From Aselliscus stoliczkanus (Eukaryota > Chordata > Mammalia > Chiroptera > Hipposideridae), in contig CM066735.1 of NCBI GenBank assembly GCA_033961575.1, forward strand, positions 88,849,449 through 88,913,448: 64,000 bases of DNA, read 5' to 3'. This document shows positions 23,130-33,411 of this stretch, piece after piece. Position 1 is the first letter of the stretch. Each line of letters begins with the position of its first letter. Under the pieces are notes generated by a model that saw nothing but the letters and a program-made list of their open reading frames with translations, searched no databases and was not told the origin of the DNA. The translations under genes and the position numbers were made by a program.

Positions 23130-25150
23130 CTAGCCATCCATTTGTAGCAAATACAAGGGACAAGAGAACATGTTAAATGACAGCCTGGGGGATAATAAGC
23201 AAAATCCAGACTGGGGAATTTTCCAGGAAAAATTACTTACTTTTTTTTTTTTTTTATTTCAATAAATACATTGCAGGGAAAAGAGTGGGAAAATATCAAC
23301 CACATCTCCATTTTAGGGCAAAATGTTAATCCAGATACAATTGCATTCCAGGCTTAAGACTCCATTTCTCCCCAGCTCCCAGATGCTGCCAGAGCTGTCA
23401 GGCTGCAGAACACATTTGGAGGGAGAAGGCCCAGACAAACCCAGTGACATTTTCAGTGTCACAGGCAGGTTAGCCTGAACTGCTTCCTGTAAGCATGGGC
23501 CTTCCTGCCACTTCTCTTCAGTTCCTAATCTATACTTTATCTCAGATCAGCAGAGTCAAGTTCATCTAATTCAGCAACTGGCAGTCTCTTTAACCCCTAA
23601 CTCTAGGTTTATGGCTCTTTTCCAAGCAGCAGGTTCTTAGTCTCCTTGGACTTTAATTAATGGCTTTATACCTATCATAATCTTGTCTTATATTTGCCTA
23701 GCCCTTGTCAGGGCCCCATGGCGGCATCATACATCAGCAGTGTCCAGCACCAACCTGTTTGGACCAAGTGGAGAAGCTGCTAGAGGAGGGCTCTCCTGCC
23801 CGGTGGGGTCAGGCCACCATTCACCTTCGGCCTGGACAACCGCCCTCAGATTCTGAGTGGGGGCCTGAGAGGATGAGCTCCTGGTTGTCATTGGCATAAA
23901 ACAGTGGGGTTTCCAGCCTTCTTTCAGTGTGGGAATTCTTTGTTAGGAACACGCTCCTTGGTGGAAATGTAACCACCCCCACCGCAGGGCGACTTCCAGG
24001 AGAAGAAGGGTGAGGGAAGGGTTGTGCATCCCTGGGCGGTGGTGGGCCGTGCATGCGGAGGCACACATGCCTCTGTGTGTGCGGGCTTAGGTACGGGAAA
24101 TCAGCGAGGATAAACCCTGACCATTTCTGTTAACCAAGTGGCCTATAAAAACCTAATACAAACTAATGAAAAGGAGCTGTAGGTTAGAATAGGTGAACAA
24201 TAAGGCAATATGTTATGTCTTCATATGCTGTAATTCAGTCAAGAGAACAAGGAAAATCAAGAGGAAAAAGGATGAGAGGACTGGTGCGTGAAATGCGATG
24301 GAACATGCTGAAAATTTTCTCACTTCCAGCACCTAATTTCATTTATGTTACAAACATAAATGTGTCCTTTAGAGTCCTATCTCAGTTGTTTAGATTTCAA
24401 ACAATCTGTGTACTTGTTCCATAGCAAAGTCAACCTTATTTTATGACATGGAAAAGAAGGTAGAGTTGGGGGAATTTAATAAAGATTTTATTTGTAGTTC
24501 CTCATTGTTTTTTTTTTTTTTATTTAGGTTTTGACGAAAAAGTACTATATTTTCAGCTGACTGGTGATATGCTAAAATTGCTCAATACTTATTCCAAATC
24601 AGTGGGGTTTCCTGGGTGGCGAAGGGGTGTGATAACAGCAATACAGTCTGTTTTCTTTAATATTTACCTGTTTAGTTTCAAAGTGTGTGGAATCATATGC
24701 ACTTTAGAACTGTGGATGTTTATTCCGAGCAGGAAAGCCCCTTTATGTAGGTTCAGAAGGGGGCGGGGGGGGGGGGTTGTTATACACTTTGCCAAACAGA
24801 ATGTACATGCCAAAGACTGGAGTGTCCTCTGAGCTGACTGTTCATGAGGCAAGAAAAGGCCCACTGTGTGCTGAGGAACCACCTCATCACTTAGCCAGCT
24901 GCTGGGGTCACTGCTTTGAAAGGTTCTGTTATATCGTTCATATTTCCACCTATTTGGAACACGTTTAATGTGCCATCTGCTATGTCCAGAATTGGACTCT
25001 CCACCTTCTTCTTCCTTCCTTTGTCTGTATCAATATCACTGGGAGCATCACTTTTTCTTCTGTTCATTCTTTAAACTTTGCAATCACTTTTCAACTGCTT
25101 CACTTTTGTTTCATGTTTCCCATAAGTCATTAACATTGGCAGAGTCTTCA
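23130..25150. other. Intronic, no recognised repeat
   Basis: Contains a T run at 23241-23256, a G-rich run (about 24759-24776) with two flanking ORFs, and a T run near 24510. The ORFs at 23705-23899 and 23821-24066 lie in a GC-richer patch but have no splice or domain support. Confidence 0.3.
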
Positions 25151-25153
25151 GAG

Positions 25154-25302
25154 CATTGGTGGTTTTTCTTTTTCTTTTTTTTTTTTTTTTTTGAGGGCAG
25201 TGTCACTGGCCCTCATAAGTGGGACCCGAACCGGGGCCGCTGGCGTCCCAAGCCAGCGCTTAACCGCGGCGCCACTCGGCCGGCCCATTGGTGGTTTTTC
25301 TT
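25154..25302 (-). mobile_element. tRNA-derived SINE, subfamily B, 17-bp TSD
   Basis: The element is 25171-25285, the best-preserved subfamily B copy. On the minus strand it starts GGGCCGGCCGAGTGGCGCCG, then CGGTTAAGCGCTGGC, and has a perfect 7-bp stem CGCTGGC/GCCAGCG around TTGGGAC. The B-box-like GGTTCGGGTCC and tail palindrome GAGGGCCAGTGACACTGCCC follow. A perfect 17-bp duplication CATTGGTGGTTTTTCTT flanks it. It appears to interrupt the start of a MIR (25305 onward). Confidence 0.93.
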
Positions 25303-25470
25303 GACCTTTGAGAACACAGCCCTGGATTGTAGCCCTGATTCTTGCTACTTACTGGCTATGCCTCTTGAGCAAATTATTTTCCTTCTCAGTTTCCTCATGT
25401 GGGGATAATGTCCACCTTAGGGTGTAGTTGTAAGAACCAAAAAGAATATCAAATGTGTCTAGAATATAGT
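25303..25470 (+). mobile_element. MIR element next to SINE insertion
   Basis: TTGCTACTTACTGGCTATGC, TCTTGAGCAAATTATTTTCC, TCAGTTTCCTCATGTGGGGA and TTGTAAGAACCAAAAAG follow MIR order. The SINE at 25171-25285 sits at its 5' side and the mariner element at its 3' side. Confidence 0.6.
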
Positions 25471-25474
25471 AAGC

Positions 25475-26075
25475 ACGAGGTCAGACAATTAAGTTCACAA
25501 ACTTATCCTAGAAAAAGTGCTACATACCTTTTTGCTAAATACTACTATGGTCACCTTCAGAGTACTCCCCTTGGGAAGCTATGCACTGATGCCAGCACCT
25601 ATTCCACCCTTCAAAGCAATTTTGGAACTCTTTTTCTGGAATGGTATCAGAGCTGTCATTGTATTATCCTTTATGTCCTGAATGTCATCAAAATGGCTTC
25701 CTTGCAATATTTCCTTTATCTTTGGGTAAAGAAAGAAGTCATTGGGGATCAGCTCAGGTGAGTAGGGTTATTTGTTTACTGTTATTTGTTTACTGGCTAA
25801 AAACTCTGTCACAGTTATTTGTTTACTGGCTAAAAACTCCCTCATAGACAGTGCCATGTGAGCTGGTGCATTGTCGTGAAGCAAGAGCCATGAATTCTTG
25901 GCAAAAAGCTCCGATCTTCTAACTTTTTCACACAGCCTTTTCAGCACTTCCAAATAGTACACTTGGTTAACTGTTTGTCCAGTTGGTATAAATTCCTTAT
26001 GAATAATCACTCTGATACAAAAAATATTAGCAACATCATTGCAGCAAATTCGCAAATTTACTTGTCCCACCTTGT
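25475..26075 (-). mobile_element. Internally deleted mariner transposon
   Basis: The ends are inverted repeats: ACGAGGTCAGACAATTAAGT on the left and, on the right, the reverse complement reads ACAAGGTGGGACAAGTAAAT. On the minus strand a 100-codon frame (26070-25768) carries GQTVNQVYYLEVLKRLCEKV and HDNAPAH, the second catalytic-Asp region of mariner DD34D transposases. After a frameshift come further C-terminal fragments (SPELIPNDFF, FDDIQDIKDN). The N-terminal DNA-binding half and first Asp are missing: at about 600 bp it is roughly half a full mariner. A 33-bp unit is repeated inside. It cannot encode active transposase. Confidence 0.85.
25767..25846. repeat. 33-bp in-frame tandem duplication inside mariner
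   Basis: GTTATTTGTTTACTGGCTAA begins at 25781 and again at 25814, and a 14-base partial copy begins at 25767. On the minus strand this repeats an 11-residue segment, TEFLASKQITV. Confidence 0.9.
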
Positions 26076-26079
26076 ATAC

Positions 26080-26992
26080 TTAAGAGTAGGATTGCTGAGT
26101 CACAGGGTAGACATATGCTGTTTAATTTTAGTACATACTGTCCAACAGTTTTTTCAAGTGATTGAACAATGATGTATTTTAATTTATGAACAGAGTATGT
26201 GATTCCAAGGTAACTACTGTTATATAGTCCAAATTGTGCCATTTGTTTCTGGTTTATTAATATGAATTGACATTTTAAAAGTATATTATATTAACACAGA
26301 CACTAAAACTTGGCCAACCTGTGTGCTGGTTGGAATTAAAGGTGAAAGGAGGCTGAAAAATGTTTATAGTCTGAAATGCCATTTAAAAATTTCAGCTGCA
26401 TAGAAGGGCATTAAACAGTTGGAACTTGAATAAGTTCGGTCATTTAGTGAATTAGTCTTTCCTTTAGAGGCCTGGGAATTAATGTTTGGAGATTAAAATG
26501 AATTAATAGTAATTTGGAAAAATACAAGTATATTAAGAAACTTGTTTGCCTTGGTCAAACAAGAAGATATTGTTCAAAGCAGAGACATGAAAAAGGTTGA
26601 TGATTTGAGCTAAACATGTTGTTCTATTGAATAATTGGAGTTTATTCCTCCTACGCCTGATAAAAATAACATTTTGATGTCTCAGACCCATGCCATTATT
26701 TTTCTATCCATTTTTATTTTGCTCTCATAAAGCTATGAAGTATTGTTTTTTTTTGTTTTTTTTTATATGACCGGGGAATTGTCTAACTTGCTTTCACTGG
26801 GATTTGCCTGCCTCCAACATATATATTATTTCGGAGGAAAGAAGATATGTGTTTATCTATTTACAAGGGATCGAAAAGCATAGGGCACTAAATTTTCTGG
26901 GCAGAGACACAGAGAAATAGGAAAGCCAAGTACAGGTCTCAGGCCATTCGCTCCAGAGTGTAAAAGATGTGGTTTTGCTTTCTCTGTTCCAG
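26080..26992. other. Intron up to coding exon 3
   Basis: The first 150 bases (AGAGTAGGATTGCTGAGTCA) may be an L1 scrap split by the mariner. The rest is AT-rich and unnamed, ending in the acceptor tract at 26992. Confidence 0.3.
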
Positions 26993-27101
26993 TTATCTCA
27001 GGGATCTCCAGAACTGATCGAGCCCAACTTTTTCACAGCAGATTACCATTTATTACGTCATTCAGCAGGTGGAAACAGACAGTCCCCAAATGACCTGACA
27101 G
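26993..27101 (+). CDS. Internal coding exon 3 of 6
   Basis: The acceptor tract TTTGCTTTCTCTGTTCCAG is excellent and the donor is GTAATGG. The exon holds 36 full codons plus the first base of a split glycine codon. The peptide begins LSQGSPELIEPNFFTADYHL and runs on through a polar, serine/asparagine-rich stretch (LRHSAGGNRQSPNDLT). It looks like a flexible linker between the basic helix of the previous exon and the acidic segment of the next two. The exon lies 8.0 kb downstream of exon 2 and only 1.9 kb upstream of exon 4. Confidence 0.82.
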
Positions 27102-27541
27102 GTAATGGTTTTCAATAGAGGGAATCTGGCTTTCCCAAAGAAATGTACCGTGTGGATCAACCACTGTCCTTAAAAGATTATCTTCAATTTAAAAGAAAAA
27201 TAGAGCTTATTTTGATTATCTATGGTGGTAGTCGGAAAGGACATATGGTAGGAATCGAGAAATTCCCTGAGATTGATTTTACCCATTTGTGGCAGCTTCC
27301 TTGATTATTTATTCATACCATAAACAGCAGAATCTGTGTGGGTGAATCGTATATCCTTTTTCTTCTTGCTTGCTTAACCAGTGAAGGGCAATCAAATGCC
27401 CCAAATCATCCAGGGAGATAAAAAGCAGAAACAAAGATTTCTAAATGAATATTTACAATGGAGGAAATGTGAAACTTACCTGAAAAATCCACATCAGACA
27501 TATTTAAATTGTTTTTGCATAAGCCTCACATGGGGATTATA

Positions 27542-27760
27542 GCAATGCAGCATAGGGGTTAAAGATGCAGATTTTCAAAACCTAGATACCTAGATTCAAG
27601 TTTTGGCTCAACCGTTTAGTAGCTGACCTTGGCCAAATTATTTGACCTTTGTGAACTCCAGTTTTCTTACCTGTAAAATGGGGATAAAAATGGGATCTGC
27701 ATCACAGGGTTATAGTGAGAATCTGTGTAAACATATAAAAAGTACTTGGCCTTTAGTAGT
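27542..27760 (+). mobile_element. MIR element, well preserved
   Basis: Near full length: TTAAAGATGCAGATTTTCAA, AGTAGCTGACCTTGGCCAAA, TTACCTGTAAAATGGGGATA, CACAGGGTTATAGTGAGAAT and AAAAAGTACTTGGCC in consensus order. Confidence 0.75.
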
Positions 27761-27764
27761 GGCT

Positions 27765-28643
27765 CAGCAAGATGTAACTTTTCTTGTGATAGCTGAACTC
27801 TCTGAAGAGGGTTTCAAGTTGCCCTGAGAATTTCTAGATAATTTTTGAATTCCTATAAACTATGGTTTTCATGGTTAAATGAAGGCTGGCTATCTTCTCA
27901 GTCTAGAAAAGCACTCACTTCTGTTGTGCTTTTGTTGTTGCCTAATTGAGGCAAATCATCTTTTGTATTAATTAAACTTCCCCTACATCTTAGACTCCTG
28001 TGATAAAGCTAATCTGTGTAGGCAGAATTTTATGTAAAACAATTCCTGAGAAATCCATAAGATCAAGATAAACAGTTGTCTAAAGTCATTTGCTCTTGAA
28101 AGTACCTCCTAGGGCAGTTAAGTCCCTCTGCAGGTAGATGTCTTACTATAGCAACTGATGATAGACAGAACTCTGGCTGAAGCCTCTCAGAGCCCTGAGA
28201 GGAAGTTGACAGACTCTTCCAGGGCAGCTGGACACCTCATCCCAGAGCAGACCATGCCTCCTCTCAACCTTCAACCCATTCTCTCTTCAGCTGGGGGACT
28301 CCTGGGCCTCCCTATAAGACAGTGTTGATTAATTGGAGTGGAAGCTGGTTACCGTTGCTTTGGGTGGCGTCGGGGTGAGTTAAGGTGTTGGTACATCACA
28401 CTAAGACCAAACCTCAATGAAGTATTATCTTCTGGCATTAAATGCATGTATTTTGTTTCCCTCTAGGCAGCCATAGGAGAGGGTTAGATCTTTGTTGCCT
28501 TTCACTGTCTATTTCTGCCTCCCTCTAAAAATTTATTTTCTTCTTAGCACATATCTACTCCTTGTCTTGTGGATTAGGGAGAAGTTTCTTCATCAGCAAA
28601 CTCATCCATCAGGTAGCTTCTGTTTGGAATCACTTCTCGCCTA
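27765..28643. other. Intron 3, unique sequence
   Basis: No feature named between the MIR and the AC repeat. Confidence 0.35.
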
Positions 28644-28651
28644 ACACACAC

Positions 28652-28696
<45 letters not shown>
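28644..28696. repeat. (AC)n microsatellite
   Basis: About 26 units with one CG-containing interruption (ACACGCAC), about 270 bases upstream of coding exon 4. Confidence 0.95.
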
Positions 28697-28697
<1 letters not shown>

Positions 28698-28965
28698 CCC
28701 AACTTAATGGGATAACTTATACCATAAGCAATGCCCTAAATATTTGTGTGTTATTTTGTGATGCCCACCCCCAAAGCAGCCAGTTATTAAAGGAAGAGAA
28801 ACAAAGAGTTTGAATATTGAAAGCCAAGGTAATTTGGGATGTGCTTGTGATATTCATCTTCATCATTAAGAAATTGACCTTTTTTCGCTGCACTTGAGTT
28901 ATAATTGCCAATAAAGTCTAAGGAAATGTGAACCAAATATCAGACTTTCCCATAATTTATTGCAG

Positions 28966-29018
28966 GCCTTCCCAGCAGTTTTGATTTGGAGGAGGGAATA
29001 ACATATGAGCAGATGCAG
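28966..29018 (+). CDS. Internal coding exon 4 of 6, short acidic exon
   Basis: A 53-base exon. The acceptor is CATAATTTATTGCAG, with few pyrimidines, and the donor is a perfect GTGAGT. The first two bases complete the split glycine codon of exon 3; 17 codons follow, reading LPSSFDLEEGITYEQMQ, and it ends in phase 0. Skipping it alone would shift the frame. It is followed by an unusually short intron of 81 bases, so exons 4 and 5 behave as a pair. Confidence 0.82.
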
Positions 29019-29099
29019 GTGAGTTTTGCAGTCCCTCTGGATGATTTTCTCTTGTTGCTTTCATTTCAATACTAACCTGGCTTTTTTTTTCCACTTTAG
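29019..29099 (+). other. 81-bp minimal intron
   Basis: Lies between coding exons 4 and 5, with GTGAGT donor, ACTAAC branch-site match and T-rich tract before CTTTAG. Close to the lower size limit for mammalian introns, in contrast to the 1.9-8.4 kb introns around it. Confidence 0.85.
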
Positions 29100-29155
29100 A
29101 CTGTGATTGAAGAAGTCCTAGAGGAAAGTGGTTATTACAATTTTACTTCGAACAG
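29100..29155 (+). CDS. Internal coding exon 5 of 6, acidic helix
   Basis: A 56-base exon following an 81-base intron. The acceptor has an ACTAAC branch-site match (29071-29076) and a run of nine T before CCACTTTAG; the donor is GTGAGG. Eighteen codons read TVIEEVLEESGYYNFTSN, followed by two bases of an arginine codon finished by the next exon. Together with exon 4 it makes a glutamate-rich helix, opposite in charge to the basic exon 2. Exons 4 and 5 total 109 bases, so skipping the pair would still shift the frame. Confidence 0.82.
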
Positions 29156-29435
29156 GTGAGGAGGCCTAGAGTTTGCTTTCAAATTTGAAACATCAATTGA
29201 GATCCTTGGATGTTAGCCCTGATTACTCTATACTTGATTCCAGGGCAGTTACTTCCAACTTTTATTTTAAATACTTCTGTAAATATCTTTGCTGAGATTA
29301 GATACTACCATGGATAGAATATATGTTGCTCATCTTTTGTATGGATGCTGTGTTCTCTGTTGAAAAAGAAAGGGTGGTCGCTTAGTAGTAATTTACTCCC
29401 ATAGGAAGAAAAATGAACATCATGGAGAAGCATTT

Positions 29436-29445
29436 CTAGATTGTT

Positions 29446-29480
<35 letters not shown>

Positions 29481-29591
29481 TTTTGAGGGCAGTGTCACTG
29501 GCCCTCATATGTGGGACTGAACCGGGGCTGCTGGCTTCCCAAGCCAGCAGCGCTTAACCACCGCGCCACTCGGCCGGCCCTAGATTGTTTT
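29436..29591 (-). mobile_element. tRNA-derived SINE, subfamily B, expanded tail
   Basis: The element is 29448-29579, starting GGGCCGGCCGAGTGGCGCGG on the minus strand with GGTTAAGCGCTGCTGGCTTG and the tail palindrome. The A tail has become an (AAAT)n microsatellite (+ strand (TTTA)n, about 29445-29484). A 12-bp duplication CTAGATTGTTTT (29436-29447, 29580-29591) flanks it. The anticodon-like arm carries a GCT insertion relative to the other copies. Confidence 0.92.
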
Positions 29592-29599
29592 TTAAAATG

Positions 29600-32500
29600 A
29601 ATCATTTCTTTCTTCCCTTCTAGAAGGGCTATAAACTCAGATTTCCATTACTGAAATCTACCATTGTTTGTATAGAATGCAAGGGGGAAAATGCAACTAA
29701 ACAAAGATGATTCACAAAGATGAATTTAAGATATGTTTGTGCCAGAGAGATTTGTTGGTATGTGTTGCCATTTGCTTATCCTAAATTAAAAAAAATCTCA
29801 GTTTGCAGGGACTGTATATTATCTTCTAATGTAACCATTATTGGTAAAAAGATACTTCTATTTTATCAATTTCATCCAGTTCTGGATTCCTACAGTTTTA
29901 CTCTTGGGCATGGTATTGGGCACAAAGACCCTGAGGACAATTAATTTATTTGAGAGGCAATTCCAGGAAGCACTGGTAGAGGACTGAAGAAATAATTCAA
30001 TAAAGGTTTCATTGGCAAGCAAGTTACCATTGTGAGTGACTGGAGCTGGATCCCACCGGGGAAATCTGAGACCCAGCACTGAACCTGTGCCTCTTATTCC
30101 CCTCAAGGAGTGAGGGGGCTGGGGAATTTATCCTTCAATTTCCATCAGTCATTGTTTGAGTCATTTTCCCTAGGGGATGTTAGTTCCTTGGCATTTTGAC
30201 CTTCTGTAGGGTAGACAAAGCAGATTCTAGAGGCCAGAGAAACCCTCAGGAAAAGAAGGGCAGGTGCTGGCAGTTGGCAGTCAGGCCAGCGCACTTAGAA
30301 GTGGTATGGATGAGGGGTTATGGGCATGGGCAGTGTCTAGTATGCATGAGTTGTCCCTTGACTGTTCCAAGGAGCCCACTTTTCCAAGAAGCCATATAGC
30401 ATGCATACTGATCACGAGCAACCACATACACATTCTATATGGCTCAGAGATGCTCTAAGTGACACAGTCTGTGGAGTTAGTTCTTTCAAAGTGCCTTTTA
30501 CACCTGGGGGAACTGCCTTCTGGTCTAGCTAGTGAAGCTATCTTGTGACCATGACTGAAATTATTGAAGATGTCTTCCCCAAAGATAACTGCTGGCGATA
30601 GTAAGAGAAAGAGGTCTCAAGAAAGTCCTGTTAAGGTCATTATACGGAAATTAGATTCTGTTTTGAGATTAGTTCAGTCTCCAAAATTTTTTTTCTTCCT
30701 TCTCCTGTTTCAACGAGTTGTTCTTATGAATCACACATAAGATTATTTAACTGCTTGCTCTTTCGGTTTGACAATCTATTTCCAAAATACTACCTTTGTA
30801 AATTTAGTTCTGTTGTGATTTGTAACTGCGGAGAAGTGATGAATAATTCTCATTTTCCAAAAGTATATTGTTAATAGAAATCACCATCTCCATAATCATT
30901 CACCTCCCACCATTCCTGGAGAGATTTAAAATTTTCATTTTCTGCTCCTGGACTGAGAATGTCCCGCCTTCCATGGATAGTAAGAATGTCTCTGTTACTG
31001 ACTCTCAACATCTTGTTATTTCAAGTGCTGTTGGCTTAAGTAGAGGCAAAAGTCATCTTTGTCATGTTTAAATTCACATTTCTCAGAGACTCAGGATCAT
31101 GGACAATGAATGTCTTCATATTTTTGTAGAAAATCAATTAAATATCCATAGGGGAAAAAAAACAAAAAACAAAAAACAAAAATACCCCAGATGTGTAAGG
31201 AACTTAGGGAAGCTCTTACAAGAACTGTTTTTCCTTTTTGAAAAACAATTTCAGTCTTATTTTGAAATTTATGGTTATCCTTTTTTCAGTTCCATCAAGT
31301 TTTTTTTTTAAATCATTACTTCTAAAAAAACCACATTACTTCTACTTCCAAAGCCATATTCCTGTTTTAAAAGACATTACAAGGTCTCTTATTATAATAA
31401 ACACATAATAAGATGCCTAATAACAAAGGCAAAAAATTATTCATAGTTTTATTCAGAATTGTGAATAGACTGAGAAGACATGATTCAAACATTCGAGTTC
31501 AAGCAACATAGGATGGATATGACATATATTTTCTTAAAATGCTCCAAATTGAAATGAATCACCCACTTAAAAATACATGGAGCCATAACACTCCCTTTTC
31601 TACTCCTAACAGCAATGATAGAATATATCTTGGGAGAAAAACTCTTCACAGGCTACTAGTAAAACTAACGCTTGGTTTTGCTTAAAGCCATCACTTGTTT
31701 ACTGGTGTTCCAAATTAATCCCAAAGAAATAAGTAAGGCTCTACTCAGAAGTAAGGCTCCTGCTTCACAAGCTGGAAATCCACATAATTTCAAATACAAA
31801 TCAGATCAGCTGTGACAGTTATGATTTTTTTCATCATCAAAGGATAGAGGATGTTAAATATCATAGAATATGTAAAGGGATTTAGAATCAGTATTTAGAA
31901 TTATTAGATTGTATTTTCCCAAATAGTTTCCATAGAGTAGTCAATGATGTTAATAGATGTTAAATAATGTAAATGTATTTGGGAAACTCTGAACATGCAA
32001 TTTTGCATTTGGGGAGAATGCACACAGTAACATATTAAAGACGCTGAGATGGACTGTAGGATAGAAAACCTTTGATCCAGTTTACCCCAGTGATTCCTCA
32101 GTTTTCACTTGGAACACAAGTTGAGTAAAGCTGCCTTAGCAATATGGCTAGTAATGGGAAACATTGTTTTAACTCCTCTGCCAATACCTACCAAGATCTG
32201 CTAATGTCCTCATTGTCATCGACATCCTCATCATCGTAACATGTTATCAAATGATCTTGATTAATCACCATGGATAGAGAATTACATACATAACCCCTGC
32301 ATCGCTCAAGTTTACAATGTAAGACTATCAATTCAAAACCCATTCATATATCTACAAAGCATCCGGACAACAACTAAAGAATTAAGCCAAGACATGGCAT
32401 ATTTTCAGCTTAGATTATAGAGTTTTTATTTAGTTAGGGATAAAAGGATGCCATTTTTAAACAGGAAGTATCAGGATAAAGCCATTATCTAGCTAATCGC

Positions 32501-33362
32501 TATCTTTGGGGATATCTAGAATTGTTTAAATAATGGGGAGACTATTTGGGAAGTTGGTAGGAAGAACGTCTCAGGCACAAAATGCTGCATTATTTAAAGA
32601 AAATGTTAACAGAAACAGAAATAGCACCACAGCCCTGATCAAATGGGGGAATTCCTCCTTTCTGGGCTTGTGGGAAGAGGAGGTGGATTGAGTTAAGAAA
32701 ACAGGGCGAAGAAAATGAAACAAGGTCAACACAGGCTTGGCCAGCTCTATTCTTAGTCATTTTTTAGGGTTGTATGATTAATCATATTTTACACACATAA
32801 GCATTCAACTGTACCAGAAGGATACAGCCTAGCATGCCTTCTTCATTTTCTCATCGTCTGTGGAGGTAAAACTATTTGAGTTCTGTGAGTGAATAGATGA
32901 TGACAAGCATATCATCCTGATATACTTAAGGGTACACGTTAATATTTTATTTTGTAATGATGAAATATGTGTTGATAAATAATGATATACAAGATAAAAA
33001 GGAATCAACATTGAATCAACTAGCATTGATTTTCCCCCCAATTAACTGATGAACATGAAAAATAAATATTTAATGTGCGTAGACATTTAAATGCACAAGC
33101 TACTTTGAATGGGTATTAATTTTTCCTCTATAAAGGGCTATCAGTTCCTGCAGAGTTCATCATTTGAAAAAGACACTGTTAGCACTGAACTTCAGCAAAA
33201 GGTAGCTTTCTAAAAATGTTCCTATGCTATTATATTTAGAAGCACCTTTGTATTCATTGTGATTTATTTACTTAAACACCTGAGCTACTGCTTTTGAAAT
33301 TGAATGTGTGAACTAAAAGATTTGTGACGACAGAGAACTCTTTCCACTTCTGAATTTCCTAG
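29600..33362. other. Intron 5, largely repeat-free
   Basis: No SINE, MIR or LTR recognised through most of 3.7 kb; an A-rich (CAAAAAA)n stretch lies at 31154-31183. The MIR- and LTR-poor character is unlike introns 1 and 2. Confidence 0.35.
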
Positions 33363-33411
33363 GTATCACTCCTACCCATGGGCGACCAAGAATCACCCAA
33401 CCAAAAGATGA
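33363..33411 (+). CDS. Terminal coding exon 6 of 6 with stop codon
   Basis: The acceptor is CACTTCTGAATTTCCTAG. The first base completes the arginine codon split from exon 5, then 15 codons read YHSYPWATKNHPTKR and the reading frame ends with TGA at 33409-33411. The visible protein is therefore 158 residues from the first complete codon in exon 1. The tail is short, basic and aromatic, without a membrane anchor, prenylation site or ER-retrieval signal. Everything downstream in this exon is 3' UTR. The protein family is not recognised. Confidence 0.8.

Noticed and set aside
25768..26070. Minus-strand ORF as a functional transposase
   Set aside because: It begins within the terminal inverted repeat, lacks the DNA-binding half and first catalytic Asp, has an amplified segment and a frameshift; a relic only.
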